A DNA stretch of 21,181 nt from JAZDLR01 sp964540995 (GCA_964540995.1 CAZIOU010000015.1:1-21181), one strand, 5' to 3'; positions 1-5,895 are shown, counted from the stretch's first letter. The notes: generated by a model not told the origin, from the sequence alone. Translations and numbers: made by a program.

Positions 1-158
1 ACGTCAACCCAGAATTAGTCCAATATCCTATCCCGGCCAATGACGATGCCGTCAAGTCGGTGGAAATGATCTCTACCCTGATCGCAGAAGCGATCAAAGA
101 GGGCCAAGCTAATCCGGCTCGGGCTGAAGTCAAGGCCGAAGCCAAAGAAGCTAAATAA
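1..158 (+). CDS. rpsB: 30S ribosomal protein S2, C-terminal end (partial)
   Basis: This is the 3' end of a gene that begins before the window, read in the frame whose codons start at position 3 and ending at TAA 156-158. The visible residues include NPELVQYPIPANDDAVKSVE, which matches the conserved S2 segment (NPDLVDYPIPANDDA type) near the C-terminus, followed by an Ala/Lys/Glu-rich tail typical of the variable S2 end. S2 binds the 30S head and joins late in assembly. It lies 19 nt ahead of tsf, the near-universal rpsB-tsf order, which supports both calls. Only about 51 residues are seen. Confidence 0.95.
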   Translation, partial: VNPELVQYPIPANDDAVKSVEMISTLIAEAIKEGQANPARAEVKAEAKEAK

Positions 159-177
159 TAATTTGAACAAAACAAAT

Positions 178-951
178 ATGTCACTTGAATTGATCAAGAA
201 GATCAGAACCCTGACCGGTGCTGGCATGGTCGATGTGCAGAAAGCCTTGACCGAAGCGAATGGTGATGAGCAGAAAGCTATCGATCTCTTGCGCGAACGT
301 GGTCAGAAGATGGCTTCCAAGCGACTCGATCGTGAGACCAAAGAAGGTGTTATTGCTTTCGCCAAGGGCGAGGGTAAGCTGGCTTGGGCCTATCTGACAT
401 GTGAAACTGATTTTGTTGCGCGTAACGCTGATTTCATCGCCACAGTCCAGACATTTGCTGATCAGACTTTGGCTGAAGGTGCAGAAGCTGTTATTGCTTC
501 GGCTCCGGCTAAGGTAAGTGCTGAATTGGTCTTGAAGATTGGTGAGAACATCCAATTCGGCGGCGCGGCGGTATTTACGGGCACTGTCATTGGCTCGTAT
601 TTACATGGCAATCGCAAAGTAGCTGCTGTAGTGGTGCTCGGATCTGGTAGTCAAGAAGTGGCCAATGATATTGCGATGCAAGCTGCCGCTTTGCGCCCTG
701 ATTATCTTCAACCAGCTGATGTACCAGCAGACGTGATAGAGCGCGAATCGGCTATCTACCGTAAACAGCTGGAAACCGAAGGTAAGCCGGCGGAAATGAT
801 CGATAAGATTATGCCTGGCAAACTGGAAAAGTTTTATTCTGAAGTCTGTCTCATCAAACAGAAGTTTATCAAGGACGATAGCATGACGATTGAACAGTAC
901 CTCAAGAATAATCAAGCCGAGATTGTCTCCTTTAAATATTTAGCTCTCTAA
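178..951 (+). CDS. tsf: Translation elongation factor Ts
   Basis: EF-Ts is the guanine-nucleotide exchange factor for EF-Tu in the cytoplasm. The protein is 257 residues from ATG 178, somewhat shorter than the 283 of E. coli. The N-terminal UBA-like segment (SLELIKKIRTLTGAGMVDVQ, residues 2-21) and the EF-Tu contact motif TDFVARN (77-83) are both clear, and the C-terminal end has the usual KFYSEVCLIKQKFIKD block. An upstream TTG at 163 is in frame, but ATG 178 gives the conventional EF-Ts start, so I chose it. The gene follows rpsB and is followed after 1 nt by a Cys-rich mini-gene (953-1033). Confidence 0.97.
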   Translation: MSLELIKKIRTLTGAGMVDVQKALTEANGDEQKAIDLLRERGQKMASKRLDRETKEGVIAFAKGEGKLAWAYLTCETDFVARNADFIATVQTFADQTLAEGAEAVIASAPAKVSAELVLKIGENIQFGGAAVFTGTVIGSYLHGNRKVAAVVVLGSGSQEVANDIAMQAAALRPDYLQPADVPADVIERESAIYRKQLETEGKPAEMIDKIMPGKLEKFYSEVCLIKQKFIKDDSMTIEQYLKNNQAEIVSFKYLAL

Positions 952-952
952 T

Positions 953-1033
953 ATGATTCGTTACCAAGAGTCAGAGCCATCATCTGGCTGCGGAGGAGAG
1001 CAGTGTACTTGCGGCGGTCAATGTGGCTGCTAA
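953..1033 (+). CDS. 26-residue Cys-rich small protein, unknown
   Basis: An ATG lies 1 nt after the tsf stop and opens a 26-codon frame ending at TAA 1031-1033. The C-terminal half reads CGGEQCTCGGQCGC, so five of the last fourteen residues are Cys (13, 18, 20, 24, 26) in CxC and CxxxCxC spacing with Gly between. The N-terminal half is polar (Tyr, Gln, Glu, Ser). This Gly/Cys pattern looks like a metal-binding or metallothionein-like tail, but I do not recognise a family and the function is unknown. The TAATATG-like junction suggests translational coupling to tsf, and the terminator at 1052-1088 begins 18 nt after the stop, so it is the last gene of the rpsB-tsf transcript. It could be a chance frame, but the placement and Cys density argue against that. 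Confidence 0.6.
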   Translation: MIRYQESEPSSGCGGEQCTCGGQCGC

Positions 1034-1051
1034 AGATCTTGAGTCAATAAT

Positions 1052-1088
1052 AAACTCCCTATCAAGCGTAAGCTCGGTAGGGAGTTTT
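1052..1088. terminator. Bidirectional intrinsic terminator after rpsB-tsf
   Basis: AAACTCCCTA (1052-1061) pairs perfectly with TAGGGAGTTT (1078-1087) around a 16-nt loop. The plus side runs into TTTT and the minus side into TTTATTATT. It sits between the end of the plus-strand tsf transcript and the end of the minus-strand gene at 1099-1464, so it can serve both. Confidence 0.8.
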
Positions 1089-1098
1089 GGTTCTGGTC

Positions 1099-1464
1099 TT
1101 AGACTAGGCGAGGCTCGTGTGCTTCGAAAGCTGCACGATGAGCGCGGCGCTGTGCCAAATGCTTCTTGGCAATTGCGTGCCTGACCGAAGCCCGACTCTT
1201 CAGCCACAATTGGCCATGCCAGTCTGACGGCAGGATCTGGTTGAGATCAAAGCGTCGACGCAAAATCATCTGAATGAATTGGAGCTGGCGGATATCCAGC
1301 TGCTGCGGGTCAGTCATGAATTGTTCGATCGTCTGACGACATTTGGGCAGTACAATTGTCTGCCGCTGGGGCCGATGGAAATAGGGATGGCGCGGCAGAA
1401 CTTCGGTGACACAGTTCAAGAAATCGACCAATCCGTCTTCCATAACGATGGTGGTTTCTGGCAT
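1099..1464 (-). CDS. Small hypothetical protein, about 121 aa
   Basis: I do not recognise a family. ATG 1464-1462 is preceded by GGAGGT with a 4-nt spacer, one of the best ribosome-binding sites in the window, so I start here and not at the in-frame upstream codon at 1512. The protein is soluble, His/Arg/Gln-rich and probably helical. A run of Leu/Ile and Gln (about residues 56-66, DIRQLQFIQMI) is followed by RRRFDLNQILPSDWHGQLW and a very basic C-terminal end (AKKHLAQRRAHR). It lies downstream of a strong promoter (1623-1650) and a leader containing an intrinsic terminator (1511-1540), so expression may be conditional. The basic C-terminus would fit nucleic-acid or ribosome contact, which is a guess. 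Confidence 0.6.
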   Translation of the reverse strand: MPETTIVMEDGLVDFLNCVTEVLPRHPYFHRPQRQTIVLPKCRQTIEQFMTDPQQLDIRQLQFIQMILRRRFDLNQILPSDWHGQLWLKSRASVRHAIAKKHLAQRRAHRAAFEAHEPRLV

Positions 1465-1510
1465 GTCTACCTCCGGTGGCCTGTAAGGAAAGAACGCTGC
1501 TACAGCGAAC

Positions 1511-1540
1511 AAAAAACCGCCGAGCTGAGCTCGGCGGTTT
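1511..1540 (-). terminator. Intrinsic terminator inside the leader
   Basis: AAACCGCCGAG pairs with CTCGGCGGTTT around the 5-nt loop CTGAG, an 11-bp GC-rich stem, followed on the minus strand by TTTTTTG. It is a strong rho-independent terminator reading leftward. It lies between the promoter at 1623-1650 and the start codon at 1464, not after a coding region, which is what suggests attenuation. Confidence 0.8.
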
Positions 1541-1618
1541 AGAACGGCAAACGAAAACCTACCCGAGCGAGGCAGTGCAGTAGGTAAACCAATACTTAGA
1601 TGTAAGCTGTATCATTGG
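1511..1618 (-). ncRNA. Structured leader or small RNA with three stem-loops
   Basis: Read on the minus strand from a predicted start near 1616, the transcript would contain three hairpins. The first is CCAAT/ATTGG (1614-1618 with 1589-1593), the second ACCTAC/GTAGGT (1580-1585 with 1557-1562), and the third a GC-rich 11-bp hairpin (1514-1540) ending in six U. The unit is about 106 nt, a usual size for a bacterial small RNA. It also lies directly upstream of the gene at 1099-1464 and so could be an attenuator or riboswitch leader. A small extra hairpin (CGCTG/CAGCG, 1495-1507) lies between the terminator and the gene. I do not recognise a known riboswitch consensus. Confidence 0.45.
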
Positions 1619-1622
1619 ATTC

Positions 1623-1650
1623 ACTATACCAAAGGCCAAAATAGTGTCAA
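1623..1650 (-). promoter_or_regulatory. Sigma70-type promoter reading leftward
   Basis: On the minus strand TTGACA (1650-1645) and TATAGT (1628-1623) are separated by 16 nt, close to the housekeeping consensus. The predicted start near 1616 lies just ahead of the three-hairpin leader. It is downstream of the stop at 1682 of the preceding minus-strand gene, so the 1099-1464 gene has its own promoter. Confidence 0.7.
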
Positions 1651-1681
1651 TGTGGCTGCCGAGATCTCTATGGTCTTACAA

Positions 1682-2137
1682 TTAGGAGACTAACGTATTC
1701 TCGATGGTTGCTTTTAGTGCTTTAATATTTCTGGCTGAGCAGTTACGTTGGGATATTGTTTCCGAAATTGTCCAGCGGCCTTTATAGTAAGCATGTAAAA
1801 ATTCTAAACAAGACGGAATGGATTCGCAAACGCCCACGAAGATACTTTTTTTTCGTGGGAAAAATTGCCACACTGTTGGATCAAGTAGATAGAAAAAATC
1901 ATTATATTTCACAACCAGCACATCATGACTTTTATTGCTGCCCATGACTTTATCGCCCCTTAGTATCATTGCTGATGTCTGGGGGTACTTATTAATCAGC
2001 CAACACCCAATCAGTCTGGACGCCTCACTACAAGTATCTTGAGATAAATATTGTAACGATGATTTATTACCAACCGAAAAAGATTTTAGTAACTTGATTG
2101 AATAGTGCTGCGTCTGTTTAATAAATGCTGGATTCAT
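1682..2137 (-). CDS. Possible transglutaminase/papain-like cysteine hydrolase, 151 aa
   Basis: The protein shows a plausible Cys-His-Asp triad in the order seen in transglutaminase-like and papain-like folds: Cys36 at the start of a helix (QDTCSEASRLIG), His71 in a strand (SHDVLVV), and Asp86 in the next strand (YLLDPTVWQFF). The alternation of Cys-helix then two beta strands carrying His and Asp is the core of that fold. No signal peptide or TM segment is evident. It is the last gene of the compact minus-strand cluster that includes two HExxH proteins and a radical SAM maturase, 20 nt after the 2158-2577 gene. If the cluster makes a modified peptide, this could be a peptidase or acyl/amide-transfer enzyme. 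The family assignment is inference. Confidence 0.5.
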   Translation of the reverse strand: MNPAFIKQTQHYSIKLLKSFSVGNKSSLQYLSQDTCSEASRLIGCWLINKYPQTSAMILRGDKVMGSNKSHDVLVVKYNDFFYLLDPTVWQFFPRKKSIFVGVCESIPSCLEFLHAYYKGRWTISETISQRNCSARNIKALKATIENTLVS

Positions 2138-2157
2138 GCAGGGTGGGGATTGGGTGG

Positions 2158-2577
2158 TTAAATATTTCGAATAATATTTTCTTTTTCTTCGGCAAGTTTT
2201 TCTTTTTCATCATCGGATAACTTTTTGAGTTTGGCTTCCTTCTCAGTCATCAGATGAGCCAATTCATGAATTAACGTTTGTGCGGCTCTTTCTGGACGCT
2301 GATGTAGGCTAAGAATGATTGTATTTGGGTATTGGTAGCTTCCATAGGTGCCAAAATGAACTAGGAATACCGTCTTCGGCTCCGATGATATATTGGCGAT
2401 GTGTGATGGCAGAGATGCTAGTGTTTTATCTGCAAATTCACTGAGTGATAGGTTGTGCGGTAACCCAAAAGGGGATAGGTGATAGATATAGTCATTTTTC
2501 CATAGCCAGAAGCATCGGCCCAGAGTCATACAGAGGGATTTGATATCTTCGATAATGCTATATTTTATGGTAATCAC
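2158..2577 (-). CDS. Small HExxH metallopeptidase-like protein, 139 aa
   Basis: The sequence contains TLIHELAHLM (residues 101-110), a classic zincin HExxH helix with His104, Glu105 and His108. It is preceded by a beta-strand region with a hydrophobic edge (NTIILSLHQRPERAAQ). The protein ends only 31 residues after the motif in a Lys/Glu-rich helix, so the third zinc ligand would have to be one of the glutamates there. The start is GTG at 2577; there is no obvious Shine-Dalgarno site, so it may be coupled to the gene ending at 2600. Its N-terminus (IKYSIIEDI) resembles that of the neighbouring HExxH protein (IQYSLKKDI), hinting at distant paralogy. No signal peptide is seen. The role is unknown; leader-peptide cleavage in a peptide-maturation cluster is one possibility. 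Confidence 0.55.
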   Translation of the reverse strand: MITIKYSIIEDIKSLCMTLGRCFWLWKNDYIYHLSPFGLPHNLSLSEFADKTLASLPSHIANISSEPKTVFLVHFGTYGSYQYPNTIILSLHQRPERAAQTLIHELAHLMTEKEAKLKKLSDDEKEKLAEEKENIIRNI

Positions 2578-2599
2578 GGAGCTTGATCAGGAAATAAAT

Positions 2600-3250
2600 T
2601 TATGTCTTGATAAGACTGCTGTACTCTCGTGACACTTGCTCAAATAGTTGAAATATATTTTTTTCTTTTTCCCAGTTACGCTTGATAAATTCACGTAACA
2701 GTTCATGGCCTGGATAACTTGACTCTGGTGCTTCAATTAGATCCAAAAACTCAAGATTTAGTAGTTCGATTAGAGATTCTTTGATGTCATAGTGCTGCTT
2801 CTCTGACATCGCCTTTAGTTGGTCACCGAAAATATAATAGGTGTAGAAATGAAATAATTCGTGACAAATTATTCTCTTTGTTTGTTGACTGAATACAGTT
2901 ACAAAGAAATAATCTGACGCGATGGCGCAGCGATCATTAGTTGTGAGATAAGCGGTCAATTGTTGAAGCGGGTAGTCGCAGCCAAACAGTAAATCCATCC
3001 TTCTTTTGTATTCTATTTCTATTTTTGACCAGCTGGCCTGTATCTCTAATAACCGCTCGTCAAAATTAATTTTATTATAGTCTACGAAGCCAGCGATAAA
3101 CTGGGAGAGGTTGTCTTCACTATAATCGTTGCCAAAACGCTGGTTAAAAAGCTTCGTTACTTTGGATTCTTTGCCTTTGTATTTGGCATGGGCAATGATT
3201 TGGTGGTTGATAATATCCTTTTTTAGAGAATATTGAATCGGGAGGAGCAT
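2600..3250 (-). CDS. HExxH metallopeptidase-like protein, 216 aa
   Basis: RIICHELFHFYTYYIF (about residues 126-141) is a zincin motif with His130, Glu131 and His134. A downstream helix (ESLIELLNLEFLD, about 158-170) offers glutamates for the third zinc ligand, which fits the gluzincin arrangement. The N-terminal 100 residues are helical and charged. There is no signal peptide or TM segment, so it probably acts in the cytoplasm. It starts 5 nt after the methyltransferase stop and is followed 22 nt later by a second, shorter HExxH protein. Two cytoplasmic zincins next to a radical SAM maturase suggest processing of a peptide precursor; that link is inferred from neighbourhood only. Confidence 0.6.
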   Translation of the reverse strand: MLLPIQYSLKKDIINHQIIAHAKYKGKESKVTKLFNQRFGNDYSEDNLSQFIAGFVDYNKINFDERLLEIQASWSKIEIEYKRRMDLLFGCDYPLQQLTAYLTTNDRCAIASDYFFVTVFSQQTKRIICHELFHFYTYYIFGDQLKAMSEKQHYDIKESLIELLNLEFLDLIEAPESSYPGHELLREFIKRNWEKEKNIFQLFEQVSREYSSLIKT

Positions 3251-3255
3251 GTGGG

Positions 3256-3921
3256 TTATATTTGAGGTGAAAAGCGAGAAATTATGATGTAGCGTTTACT
3301 TGCGGTGTCAAATTTATTACCAAAGTAGTCACCATAAGTTGCAACAACTTTAAATCCGTTGGCGGTTAGAATTTTCTTTATTTGCTGAGGCTTGTAGTAT
3401 TTAACATGCAAATCGGGCTCGTCTTTGGACGTTAGTATCATGGTACGTTGATTAAATCGATAGGGAGAGCCAGGGTGCTTTCTTAAATATTTTTGTAATC
3501 GGTACACACTATCAATATCTAGTAATAGCAAGCCATCTTTTTCCATGTGCAAGGCTAAACGTCGAATAATCGGTATGCTTTTCATAATTCCAAAGTCCGA
3601 AAAAAGCATAAAGATTTTTGTGTATTTCTTCTTTAAGTCTAGTTTTTCTAGTGCTTGACGATGAAATATCTTTTTAGACTGAGTTTTTCCCCTGGCTAAT
3701 TGAATTAAAAAACGAGAAGAATCAACTCCTTCAATACAAAAACCTAACCCAGCAAGAGGTAGGGTATGACGACCGTGTCCACAGGCAGCATCAAGGATGC
3801 GATCTTGTTTGGAAAGCGAGAGAGCCTTTTTCAAAAAATTAACCTCTCTTTTTGTTTGAGTAGCTGTAAAATAGGATTTGTGTTCTTCTAAGTAGTTCCC
3901 CGTGGACTCGTAATAATTCAT
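3256..3921 (-). CDS. Class I SAM-dependent methyltransferase, 221 aa
   Basis: Motif I is clear as RILDAACGHGRH (residues 41-52), followed by the acidic end of strand 2 (IEGVDSS), the second SAM contact of Rossmann-type methyltransferases. A later strand LLLLDID fits motif IV/post-I topology. The substrate cannot be told from sequence; the closest feel is small-molecule or peptide methyltransferases of the Methyltransf_11/25 kind. It lies between the radical SAM gene (57 nt upstream, separated by a hairpin) and two HExxH genes. In a peptide-maturation reading it would methylate the product. It is AT-rich compared with the radical SAM gene. Confidence 0.85.
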   Translation of the reverse strand: MNYYESTGNYLEEHKSYFTATQTKREVNFLKKALSLSKQDRILDAACGHGRHTLPLAGLGFCIEGVDSSRFLIQLARGKTQSKKIFHRQALEKLDLKKKYTKIFMLFSDFGIMKSIPIIRRLALHMEKDGLLLLDIDSVYRLQKYLRKHPGSPYRFNQRTMILTSKDEPDLHVKYYKPQQIKKILTANGFKVVATYGDYFGNKFDTASKRYIIISRFSPQI

Positions 3922-3944
3922 AATAGTTTTAAATTATCGTGATT

Positions 3945-3974
3945 AAGGCCCGCCGTCAATGATCGGCGGGCCTT
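3945..3974 (-). terminator. GC-rich hairpin between radical SAM and methyltransferase genes
   Basis: AAGGCCCGCCG (3945-3955) pairs perfectly with CGGCGGGCCTT (3964-3974) around an 8-nt loop. On the minus strand it follows the radical SAM stop by 4 nt and is followed only by TTAATC, so the U-tract is poor. It may end part of the transcripts or protect the 3' end of the upstream mRNA, leaving the methyltransferase and peptidase genes at lower expression. Confidence 0.6.
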
Positions 3975-3978
3975 AGTA

Positions 3979-5397
3979 TTAGGTTGGAATAGCGGCATAC
4001 AACTTGTCGACCTTACTTTGATAAAAGGTCGGATCTTCAGTAGCGATCCACATCAGTTCAAATACTGCTTGTTTGATCTGTTCGCATCTGAAGTGGGGTG
4101 AGCGTAGGTCCTGTGTCGTTTGGTAGTTCTCTCCTCTGCAACTACCGCCGCAGTAGTATCTTACTGGACAGGCATGACATGTTGGGTTCATCGAGTCTAC
4201 GTTGAGTTGACGCAGCTCCGAAAGTAGTGAAGATGATTCCCAAATCGTCCGAAGACTGGTGTGTTTTATGTTGCCCAGTTTAAACAGAGGTAGTGCCATA
4301 TCTGGACAGGGGTAGACATTACCATCGGCCTTGATATAAAGGGCTCGATTGGTGCCAACTCCGCAGTAATGACTTTTCACTCCAGCCAACACACCCATTA
4401 ATTGGTTGGCAAAGTGAGAATTTTCCATCATTGACTGCAGACTGGGGTTGGTTCGCAGAATTGAAAAGAGCTGACGATACAGCAGGTATTCTGGAACTGC
4501 CCGAAAGAGCTGTTTGCCGACTGCCGTTTTTGCTCTGCCGATTTGCATCACATTGAGGCAGTTAAAAGCCCTGACTCCTAGTGACTGTGCCAACTTTAGG
4601 GTGTTCTCGATGTCTTGCAAGTTGCCCTGATGAACAAACATGTTGGCACCAACGTGTATTCCTGCGAGACAGAGTGTACGGAAAGTTGCTATCGTTCGGT
4701 CAAACGTGCCCTCACCTCTAACAAGCTCATGCATTGAGGCATGGGAACCATCGAGCGAAATCGAGAGCTTCAAATTGGGAATGGTCTTCAAAAAATTAAT
4801 AATACTCTCGGTCAGAAGAAGACCGTTAGAGCTTATCAATATTTGGAAGCCCCTATCTGAAGCGTACTGGATAAGCTGCGTAGCGTCTGGCCTTAAGAAG
4901 AATTCACCGCCAGTGAAGCCGATACGGGAGATGGTGTTCTTCCATGGCATTTGGTCGAGATCGTCCACTACTTTCAGTATCTGTTTGGTTGTCATTTCAT
5001 CGGTCAGGTGGTGACCAGCGCTGGCATGACAGTGACCACATCGGAGATTACACGCTTGGGTTGCTGCAATCACCAGTACGTTTTCGGCCGGGTTGAGCTG
5101 AGTTTGAGGATAGGCATCTGGATTAGATTCTACTAACCCATCTATCGAGAGCACTTTGTTTGTGTACAGCATCGAACAAAGTTCTTCCAGAAGTTCAGCT
5201 GCGTCGGCGTCATTTAGACCAAGTATTTCGGAAATCTGCTTTCTAGCTAGATCGGATTCGTTGGTTTTCTCTATGATCTCCAGTACTACCAAAATATCCT
5301 TGGTAGCAGAGAACCAGTAGGGACGTGTGGGGAAAATTATGATGGCGTCTTCGCCGCGGATCGTATGAAATGGCCGATCTAGTAATTCGATCTTCAC
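3979..5397 (-). CDS. Radical SAM/SPASM peptide maturase with PqqD-like N-terminus
   Basis: The 472-residue protein has three parts. Residues 1 to about 90 form a small helical domain of PqqD/RRE type (KDILVVLEII...ISEILGLNDADAAELLEEL), which in related enzymes binds the leader of the substrate peptide. Residues 105-330 are the radical SAM barrel, with the [4Fe-4S] ligands Cys116, Cys120 and Cys123 (CNLRCGHC) and a GGE segment (FTGGEFF). The C-terminal SPASM domain carries further Cys clusters, including HYCGVGTN, YPCPDM, CHACPVRYYCGGSCRG and a final Cys, enough for auxiliary clusters. The start is GTG 5397 behind GGAGGT. It follows a 32-residue peptide gene and a hairpin, the usual precursor-hairpin-maturase order of radical SAM RiPP loci. 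PqqE, MftC and sactionine-type enzymes share this architecture; the actual chemistry is not readable. Confidence 0.9.
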   Translation of the reverse strand: MKIELLDRPFHTIRGEDAIIIFPTRPYWFSATKDILVVLEIIEKTNESDLARKQISEILGLNDADAAELLEELCSMLYTNKVLSIDGLVESNPDAYPQTQLNPAENVLVIAATQACNLRCGHCHASAGHHLTDEMTTKQILKVVDDLDQMPWKNTISRIGFTGGEFFLRPDATQLIQYASDRGFQILISSNGLLLTESIINFLKTIPNLKLSISLDGSHASMHELVRGEGTFDRTIATFRTLCLAGIHVGANMFVHQGNLQDIENTLKLAQSLGVRAFNCLNVMQIGRAKTAVGKQLFRAVPEYLLYRQLFSILRTNPSLQSMMENSHFANQLMGVLAGVKSHYCGVGTNRALYIKADGNVYPCPDMALPLFKLGNIKHTSLRTIWESSSLLSELRQLNVDSMNPTCHACPVRYYCGGSCRGENYQTTQDLRSPHFRCEQIKQAVFELMWIATEDPTFYQSKVDKLYAAIPT

Positions 5398-5422
5398 AGA
5401 GCACCTCCATTATGGTTGGGGT

Positions 5423-5450
5423 GGGCTGCGGAGTGAATACTCCGCAGCCC
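5423..5450 (-). promoter_or_regulatory. Perfect 12-bp hairpin between peptide and maturase genes
   Basis: GGGCTGCGGAGT (5423-5434) and ACTCCGCAGCCC (5439-5450) pair without mismatch around GAAT. It lies 8 nt after the stop of the peptide gene and before the maturase ribosome-binding site, with no U-tract. Such hairpins commonly let a small precursor be made in excess over its modifying enzyme by mRNA protection or partial termination. That role is inferred here. Confidence 0.75.
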
Positions 5451-5458
5451 TGTGATCG

Positions 5459-5557
5459 TCATTCGGCTCGGTAGTACATCGCGCCCTGAGATTCCTTCGT
5501 CAGGACAACGACGCGCTTATTGCCTCGATGGATGATCCGAGGCTTTCTACGCTTCAT
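5459..5557 (-). CDS. Candidate RiPP/cofactor precursor peptide, 32 aa
   Basis: ATG 5557-5555 is preceded by AGAGGTG with a proper spacer and opens a 32-codon frame ending at TGA 5461-5459. Residues 1-15 are strongly basic (MKRRKPRIIHRGNKR), residues 16-19 are hydrophobic (VVVL), and the end is TKESQGAMYYRAE. The tail contains Glu22 followed by Met27-Tyr28-Tyr29, reminiscent of the Glu...Tyr pair that PqqE crosslinks in PqqA (EVTMY-type cores), although the spacing differs. It is immediately upstream of a radical SAM/SPASM gene carrying a PqqD-like domain. I therefore call it the likely substrate peptide. A small basic RNA-binding peptide is the alternative; it does not match ribosomal proteins L34 or L36. 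Confidence 0.7.
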   Translation of the reverse strand: MKRRKPRIIHRGNKRVVVLTKESQGAMYYRAE

Positions 5558-5682
5558 GAAACACCTCTTGATATTAAAGAACATTTCTGTCTGGTATCTC
5601 CAGATCAGACCTCTCCAGAATGATTTCTGATGAGGTTAAAGCTGGCGACCTCTTTTTTCAACAATTTATGTAGATGTCGGTT

Positions 5683-5711
5683 ATAATAGCCGTCCTAACA
5701 TTAATGGCTAA
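5683..5711 (-). promoter_or_regulatory. Possible leftward promoter for the peptide cluster, with AGCCGTC site
   Basis: On the minus strand TTAGCC (5711-5706) and TATTAT (5688-5683) are 17 nt apart, giving a start near 5676 and a leader of about 118 nt. The -35 is weak. An AGCCGTC heptamer (5688-5694, plus orientation) overlaps the spacer. The same TTAGCC...GTCGG layout is found in the minus orientation at 12030-12066 ahead of the SpeD-like operon. A plus-strand TATAAT (5682-5687) overlaps it, so direction is uncertain. Confidence 0.35.
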
Positions 5712-5829
5712 TGAGTGCAAAAATATAGTCTCAAGTTACATTTTTTTCCTCAAACCGACGGCTTAAACTTTGTAAAAGAGCTTATTTACAAAGTAATTTT
5801 AGCATTTTGCAGCCTTTGTATATAGACAT

Positions 5830-5866
5830 CCTAGAATTCAGTCTAGGACAGTAAATATGCTATACT
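5830..5866 (+). promoter_or_regulatory. gap promoter with overlapping palindrome
   Basis: TGCTATACT (5858-5866) is an extended -10 element 29 nt before the GAPDH start codon; no good -35 is present. In its place lies the perfect inverted repeat CCTAGA-ATTCAG-TCTAGG (5830-5847), positioned around -28 to -45, where an activator or repressor could bind. Confidence 0.5.
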
Positions 5867-5895
5867 ATCAACAGTATTATCATTAACCCACTTCT

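Larger units (their letters stand above)
5558..5895. other. Divergent intergenic region, peptide cluster / GAPDH
   Basis: This 338-nt region separates the leftward peptide cluster from rightward gap and contains no gene I can support. It holds two short hairpins in the leftward leader (TCTGG/CCAGA near 5591-5605, CAGAA/TTCTG near 5616-5629), a T-rich run at 5652-5658, and AGCCGTC heptamers at 5688-5694 (plus) and 5757-5763 (minus). It also has TATAAT 5682-5687 and, next to gap, the palindrome and extended -10 listed separately. It resembles the other divergent region at 11973-12377. Confidence 0.7.

Noticed and set aside
15..555. Minus-strand frames over rpsB and tsf
   Set aside because: They are antisense to well-identified ribosomal and elongation-factor genes and resemble no known protein.
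1279..1542. Plus-strand open frame of 87 codons
   Set aside because: It lies opposite the minus-strand gene at 1099-1464, which has a far better ribosome-binding site, promoter and terminator arrangement.
5459..5557. Ribosomal protein L34 or L36
   Set aside because: It is small and basic, but it lacks the L36 Cys/His zinc pattern and the L34 core, and it has a Glu/Tyr-rich tail beside a radical SAM gene.
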